Shown: positions 59,735 to 64,000 of the stretch, piece by piece
Layout: every line of letters starts with the position of its first letter
How positions within the stretch are numbered: the stretch's first letter is position 1
Source of the DNA: JABDBE01 sp963832245
GTDB taxonomy: Bacteria > Acidobacteriota > Terriglobia > Terriglobales > Acidobacteriaceae
Direction of reading: 5' to 3'
DNA: 64,000 bases
NCBI GenBank assembly: GCA_963832245.1
Contig: CAWHTG010000002.1
Span: forward strand, 434,001 to 498,000
Made by a program: the position numbers and the translations under genes
The notes under the pieces: model-generated
The model's database searches: none
Told to the model about the DNA's origin: nothing
What the model saw: the letters and a program-made list of their open reading frames with translations, nothing else

Positions 59735-62700
59735 ATGAGCTTTAAGCTTAGATGTGTACCCATTTTGACCATAGTGCTGTGTGTGGTCGCTCTGGCTACC
59801 GTGTCGATCGCCCAGAATATTGTGACGGGCGGTATTGCGGGCACGGTTACCGACCCAACCGGCGCGGTGGTATCTAACGCAAAAGTCAACCTGAAAAGCA
59901 ACACGACAGGTGAAACCCAGACAACCAACACCACTTCCACCGGTTTGTTCAACTTCCCTCTATTGAAGCCGGGATCGTACACGGTGAGCATCAGCCAGTC
60001 CGGGTTCCGGTCGTACAATGACACCGTCGAGGTGCAGTTAGGACAAATTACTACTGCCAACATCAAAATGGTTGTCGGTAACACTGCCGAGACCATCGAA
60101 GTGTCTGGCCAGCTTCCCCTGCTGCAGACGGAAGATGCTAACATCACCACGACTTACAACACGACTCAGATTCTAGCGCTGCCCAATCCGGGTGGTGATA
60201 TCACCACTTATGCCCAGACCGCTCCCGGCGTACTGATGAACACCGGCGGCTCCTACGGCAACTTTAGCGCTTTCGGATTGCCGGCAACCTCGAACCTGTT
60301 CACTGAGAACGGCAACGACGAAAACGACCCGTTCTTGAACCTGAACAACTCCGGCTCCAGCAACTTGCTGATCGGCCAGAACGAAGTTCAGGAAGTCGCA
60401 GTGGTCAGCAATGGATACACTGCTCAGTACGGCCGCCAGGCGGGCGTGCAGGTGGACTACACCACCAAGTCGGGCAGCAATGCCTTCCACGGCAACGCCG
60501 GCTTCTGGTACAACAGCAGCGGCTTCAACGCTAACGACTGGTTCCAGAAGCAGAATGAGGTCGCCAACGGATTACCCCAGAAACCACCATTCGCCGTCAA
60601 CCATATGTGGGCGGGTTCCATCGGTGGTCCCATCGTGAAGAATAAGCTGTTCTTCTTCGTCGATTCGGAGGGTTTGTACTATGGTTTGCCTAGCGGTCAG
60701 CAGTTAAATCTGCCGACTCCGGCATTCCGGACCGCGATCCTGAACAACCTCGCCGCCAACAACCCTACACAGGTGCCGATATATACCCAGTGGATGAACC
60801 TCTATGCGGGTTCCCCTTTCAATAACGTCGCAGTTCCTTTGACTGTAGGCCAAGACGCGAATCTGGGTTGCGGCAACATTACCACGCTGGGAGGGACCAC
60901 CTTCGGAGCAACCGCAGGCGTGCCTTGTAGCATGCGAGCCGTCGCCTCTGGCGTGAACCACAACAAGGAGTGGTTGCTGACCGAGCGTATCGATTACAAC
61001 ATCGGCAGCAAGGACAAACTCTTTGGCCGCTTCAAGGCGGACCACGGCGATCAGCCAACCTCGACTGACCTTATCGATCGGGCCGTGTTCAGTACCTCAA
61101 GCAACCAGCCGGAGTACGAAGGCCAGATCAACGAAACCCACATCTTCTCGCCGACCACAGTGAATAACTTCATTGTGTCCGGTCTGTGGTATACCGCGAT
61201 CTTCCTGCCCGACAGCGGCCAGGCTGCGGTTCTGGCAGCCACTGGCGGATACAGCACCATCTCGGTTGCTGGCGCTACGTCCACCCTCACCAATCTCGGC
61301 GGTGGGAACGGCTCCGGCCAAGTGCCCGACAATATCTTTCCTCAGGGCCGAAACTCAACCATGGGGCAAGTCACCGACGATTTGTCCATCACTAAGGGCG
61401 CTCACACCTTGAAGATGGGAATCAACTTCCGTCGCGATGACCTTACTGACTATGACGCCCAGAGCGGTACCGGTGGCATCCTGACATTCGGGACTATGCA
61501 AGACTTTGCCAACGGCTTGGTTGTAGGCGGCAATGGCGGCAACTTGATCAAGAACTACACGACTAATGGTGATGTGCGCATCGCCTTCTACAGCCTGGGA
61601 TTGTATTTCCAGGACGAATACCGGGTAAGTCCTAACCTGAAATTCACGATGGCGATTCGCGGTGATCGCAACTCCAACCCCATTTGTTCGCAAAACTGCT
61701 ACTCGCGTTTGAACACGCCGTTTACGGGCTTGAGCCACGACGTGAACACACCCTACAACCAAATCATCGATGCCAGCGTGCATAGCGCCTTCCCCAGCGT
61801 CGAGAAGGTTACCCTGCAGCCCCGCTTCGGGTTCACCTGGAGCCCGCTAGGCCACACTAACACCGTCCTTCGCGGCGGTATCGGTGTGTTCTCGGATCTC
61901 TATCAGGGTGTCCTGATGGACGAACTGATTGGCAACTCCCCTCTTACCAACGGCTTCACAATCAGCCCCGCGGGTACCGGCGCGCCTGTCGCACCTGGCA
62001 CGACTGCAAACGGGTCGCAAAGCGTGTTCGACTTGGGAGGGAACTCCAACACTTCATTCCTGAATGGATTCCATAGCGGCGCGACCTTGGGCCAGATTCT
62101 GGCGTCCAACGCGTTCTTCACGCCCCCCGGCTTTACTTCGATTGCCAGCCAGATCAACAATCCGAAGTACCTGGAATGGAACTTCGAGATCCAGCAGGCC
62201 ATCGGCTCCAAAATGTCCCTGAACGTCGACTATGTGGGGACCCATGGCTACAACAACCTGATTCAGAACGCCAACCTGAACTCCTCGATTGCCCCCGGCG
62301 GAACACCATTCGGCCAGGCGCCGACTGGGTCCTTCAGCTGCGCCCTCACCGGCGGTGCTCCGGGTTGCGGGACAGGCATTCTCTTGTCTGGCACAGATCC
62401 GCGCTTCGGGCCGGTCCGAGAGCTTCAAAGTGTCGGTATCTCCAACTACGACGGTCTGGTCACCACCTTCACGCGGAAGTTCACCCATGGTTTCCAGGGC
62501 AGCGTCAACTACACCTATTCCCACGCACTGGACGACCTGACCAGCACCAACCCTGGGACGCCTTTCAACGCGCTGTATAGCGTGGTGTACCAGATCAATC
62601 CGAACTGCCTGCGTTGCAACAACTACGGCAACTCGGACTCGGATGCACGCCACAACTTGACTGCCAACTATGTTTGGGAGCTACCGTTCAAGGGGTCCAA

Positions 62701-63244
62701 CAAACTCCTGAACGAGGTAATAGGCGGATGGACCATTGCCGGCACCTTCTATACCCACAGCGCCCTGCCGTATACTCCGGAAGCATTTAACGTAACTCCT
62801 TTCAGCAGCCCCAACCCGGTTATTGGACTACCCCTCATTCCGGCCGATGCCATTGGCAACGTACCTGTCAATTGCCAGGCCAGCAATCCAGGGACTATTG
62901 CCAACCCGACGGGTTGCGTGACGGCAGCCCAGTTCTCCGGGGTTAACGCCTCTGATTATGGAAACGTTCGGCGTAACGGCTTCCGTGGTCTGGGCTACTT
63001 TGACACGGACATGAACGTTAACAAGAGCTTTGCTATCACCGAGCGCGTGAAGTTCGAACTGGGTGGGAGTTTCTTCAACCTTCTCAACCACCCGAACTTC
63101 GCCTTGCCGTTCCCCTTCGCCTTCACTGGTGCGATAGGACAGATGACCAGTCTGGCAGTCCAGCCCACCACCCCGTACGGCTCCTTCCAAGGCGCCGGCG
63201 TGGAGGGCAGGTTGGTGCAGGTCCACGGCAAGATTACCTTCTAA
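59735..63244 (+). CDS. Oar-like TonB-dependent receptor with carboxypeptidase-regulatory-like domain
   Basis: The ATG at 59735 follows GTGGAGGAAGC; the product has 1169 aa and starts with a signal peptide (KLRCVPILTIVLCVVALATV then SIAQ). Residues 28-115 form a beta-sandwich (GIAGTVTDPTGAVVSNAKV, LLKPGSYTVSISQSGF), followed by a plug (LFTENGNDENDPFLNLNNSG) and a long barrel rich in Asn and Gly. This layout is characteristic of acidobacterial Oar-like receptors, thought to take up glycan-derived substrates. An upstream in-frame ATG at 59585 is less likely. A strong terminator follows. Confidence 0.93.
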   Translation: MSFKLRCVPILTIVLCVVALATVSIAQNIVTGGIAGTVTDPTGAVVSNAKVNLKSNTTGETQTTNTTSTGLFNFPLLKPGSYTVSISQSGFRSYNDTVEVQLGQITTANIKMVVGNTAETIEVSGQLPLLQTEDANITTTYNTTQILALPNPGGDITTYAQTAPGVLMNTGGSYGNFSAFGLPATSNLFTENGNDENDPFLNLNNSGSSNLLIGQNEVQEVAVVSNGYTAQYGRQAGVQVDYTTKSGSNAFHGNAGFWYNSSGFNANDWFQKQNEVANGLPQKPPFAVNHMWAGSIGGPIVKNKLFFFVDSEGLYYGLPSGQQLNLPTPAFRTAILNNLAANNPTQVPIYTQWMNLYAGSPFNNVAVPLTVGQDANLGCGNITTLGGTTFGATAGVPCSMRAVASGVNHNKEWLLTERIDYNIGSKDKLFGRFKADHGDQPTSTDLIDRAVFSTSSNQPEYEGQINETHIFSPTTVNNFIVSGLWYTAIFLPDSGQAAVLAATGGYSTISVAGATSTLTNLGGGNGSGQVPDNIFPQGRNSTMGQVTDDLSITKGAHTLKMGINFRRDDLTDYDAQSGTGGILTFGTMQDFANGLVVGGNGGNLIKNYTTNGDVRIAFYSLGLYFQDEYRVSPNLKFTMAIRGDRNSNPICSQNCYSRLNTPFTGLSHDVNTPYNQIIDASVHSAFPSVEKVTLQPRFGFTWSPLGHTNTVLRGGIGVFSDLYQGVLMDELIGNSPLTNGFTISPAGTGAPVAPGTTANGSQSVFDLGGNSNTSFLNGFHSGATLGQILASNAFFTPPGFTSIASQINNPKYLEWNFEIQQAIGSKMSLNVDYVGTHGYNNLIQNANLNSSIAPGGTPFGQAPTGSFSCALTGGAPGCGTGILLSGTDPRFGPVRELQSVGISNYDGLVTTFTRKFTHGFQGSVNYTYSHALDDLTSTNPGTPFNALYSVVYQINPNCLRCNNYGNSDSDARHNLTANYVWELPFKGSNKLLNEVIGGWTIAGTFYTHSALPYTPEAFNVTPFSSPNPVIGLPLIPADAIGNVPVNCQASNPGTIANPTGCVTAAQFSGVNASDYGNVRRNGFRGLGYFDTDMNVNKSFAITERVKFELGGSFFNLLNHPNFALPFPFAFTGAIGQMTSLAVQPTTPYGSFQGAGVEGRLVQVHGKITF

Positions 63245-63260
63245 CCTTTGTCAGCATCTT

Positions 63261-63296
63261 AAGAGCGGCCTCTTCCGAGGCCGCTCTTTTTTCTTT
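63261..63296 (+). terminator. Rho-independent terminator after Oar-like gene
   Basis: AAGAGCGGCCTC and GAGGCCGCTCTT form a perfect twelve-base-pair stem with TTCC loop, followed by TTTTCTTTC. It starts 16 bases after the stop codon. Confidence 0.92.
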
Positions 63297-63371
63297 CTGA
63301 GATATTCTTTTTTGGGTGTAATATTACCCAGGCTTTTGTCCCGCCTCATTCGGCGCCTCGGGAGGGACAGC

Positions 63372-64000
63372 ATGGTCCACCATCGTCGGTTAGCTCTCCT
63401 GCTCCTGCCCTTTCTGTGTTTGCCACTCACCTACCTCGCTGCCCAACATGGAAGCGGCAACCTCCACGTATACGTCACCTATCCCGATGACCGCGCCGTC
63501 ACCGAGCAACTGAAGGTCGAGCTCATAAGCGGAGCGACCGGCGTGCAGCTCAAGGAAACGTTTACCAATGATCATGGAGGAGCGCAGTTCTTCAACGTGC
63601 CCACTGGCACTTATCAGCTTTCGGTCAGCGGACAAAATATCGAGCCGACAACGAGTGACTTGGTTGAGGTTGACCCTCGCAAAGGTACTCAATCGGTTTT
63701 TGTGAGGGTAAAGCCCGCAGTCAAGGAAGGCGAAGCGAACGCAGCCAATGCCGGCAGTTCTCCTGTTTCGGCCGGCGATCTTAGGGTTCCCGAACAGGCC
63801 AGCAAAGAATTCGATAAAGCTACCAAGCTGATTGCCCAAGAGCACTGGGAAAAAGCCATTGACCAGCTGAATAAAGCCCTGGCTCTGTATCCAGCCTATG
63901 CCGAAGCCTACAACAATTTAGGCGTGGTCTACGCCCGCTTGGGCGATTCCCAGAAGGAACGGGAAGCTCTACAGAAAGCTGTTGCCGCCAATGACCACTT
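63372..64000 (+). CDS. Exported TPR protein, truncated at window edge
   Basis: The ATG at 63372 follows GGGAGGG; the frame remains open to the window end, 209 codons. A signal peptide (RRLALLLLPFLCLPLTYLAA) is followed by a beta-sandwich-like part (LISGATGVQLKETFTND, VPTGTYQLSVSGQ) and TPR repeats from about residue 150 (ASKEFDKATKLIAQEHWEKA, IDQLNKALALYPAYAEAYNN). The combination of a surface-type domain and TPR follows an Oar-like receptor, so a role at the outer membrane or in its assembly is plausible. Confidence 0.85.
   Translation, partial: MVHHRRLALLLLPFLCLPLTYLAAQHGSGNLHVYVTYPDDRAVTEQLKVELISGATGVQLKETFTNDHGGAQFFNVPTGTYQLSVSGQNIEPTTSDLVEVDPRKGTQSVFVRVKPAVKEGEANAANAGSSPVSAGDLRVPEQASKEFDKATKLIAQEHWEKAIDQLNKALALYPAYAEAYNNLGVVYARLGDSQKEREALQKAVAANDH

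Overview
The window looks like a piece of an Acidobacteriota (Terriglobia-like) chromosome carrying most of an integrated phage-like element. The taxonomic guess rests on gene content: an Oar-type TonB-dependent receptor with a carboxypeptidase-regulatory-like N-terminus, HAF-repeat and secreted beta-helix proteins, a small LuxR-type HTH family, and a TonB receptor / YfiR / hybrid kinase / GGDEF cluster. No rRNA or marker gene confirms it.

Region 1 (1 to about 30.81 kb) is the element; its left end lies outside the window. Its right end is a tRNA-Val(TAC) gene (30808-30884, minus strand), preceded by a tyrosine integrase (29535-30779) whose gene overlaps a 47-aa ribbon-helix-helix (RHH) protein. 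Leftward from there run an excisionase-like HTH protein, an exported protein, a Panacea-domain protein, a DUF5659-like protein, a replication-like protein, a sigma-70-type factor, HNH endonucleases and a proteasome-like Ntn-hydrolase. A long leftward operon (19.0 to 0.7 kb) follows, ending in three large virion-type proteins, a 1236-aa tail/adhesin-like protein and a holin-like peptide. Two rightward secreted-protein genes (a 151-aa protein and a 416-aa beta-helix protein) and a small membrane protein are inserted against this direction and look like lysogenic cargo. I cannot recognise terminase, portal or major capsid; they may lie to the left or be too divergent.

The most striking feature of the element is a 15-bp near-palindrome, consensus GTTCGTTTTCCGTAC, present in 16 strong copies between positions 425 and 29337, and none that I could find in the chromosomal half. 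Nine copies share the identical 14-mer TTCGTTTTCCGTAC. Most lie between genes, three lie inside coding regions, and two strong pairs are exactly 20 bp apart. This resembles a dispersed operator or stoperator system. A second circuit is also legible: two promoters, one for the excisionase gene and one for the RHH-integrase pair, both carry GGTG-TATA repeats 11 bp apart, which fits autoregulation by the RHH protein.

Region 2 (31 to 64 kb) is chromosomal. It contains a YdjC/HpnK-type deacetylase, a PilZ protein, a LuxR-HTH remnant, a cupin, a sugar-binding protein, a creatininase-family enzyme, an RCK protein with no visible channel filter, an HGSNAT-like acyltransferase, a GT-C-like membrane protein, a TPR protein, a class III cyclase-like protein, a HAF-repeat protein and a TonB-family protein. 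Then come the leftward TonB receptor / YfiR / CHASE8 hybrid kinase / GGDEF response regulator cluster, a run of PAS, GGDEF and MotB sequences broken by frameshifts, the split proton-translocating transhydrogenase operon pntAA-pntAB-pntB, a GNAT acetyltransferase, the Oar-like receptor with a strong terminator, and the start of a TPR protein running off the right edge.
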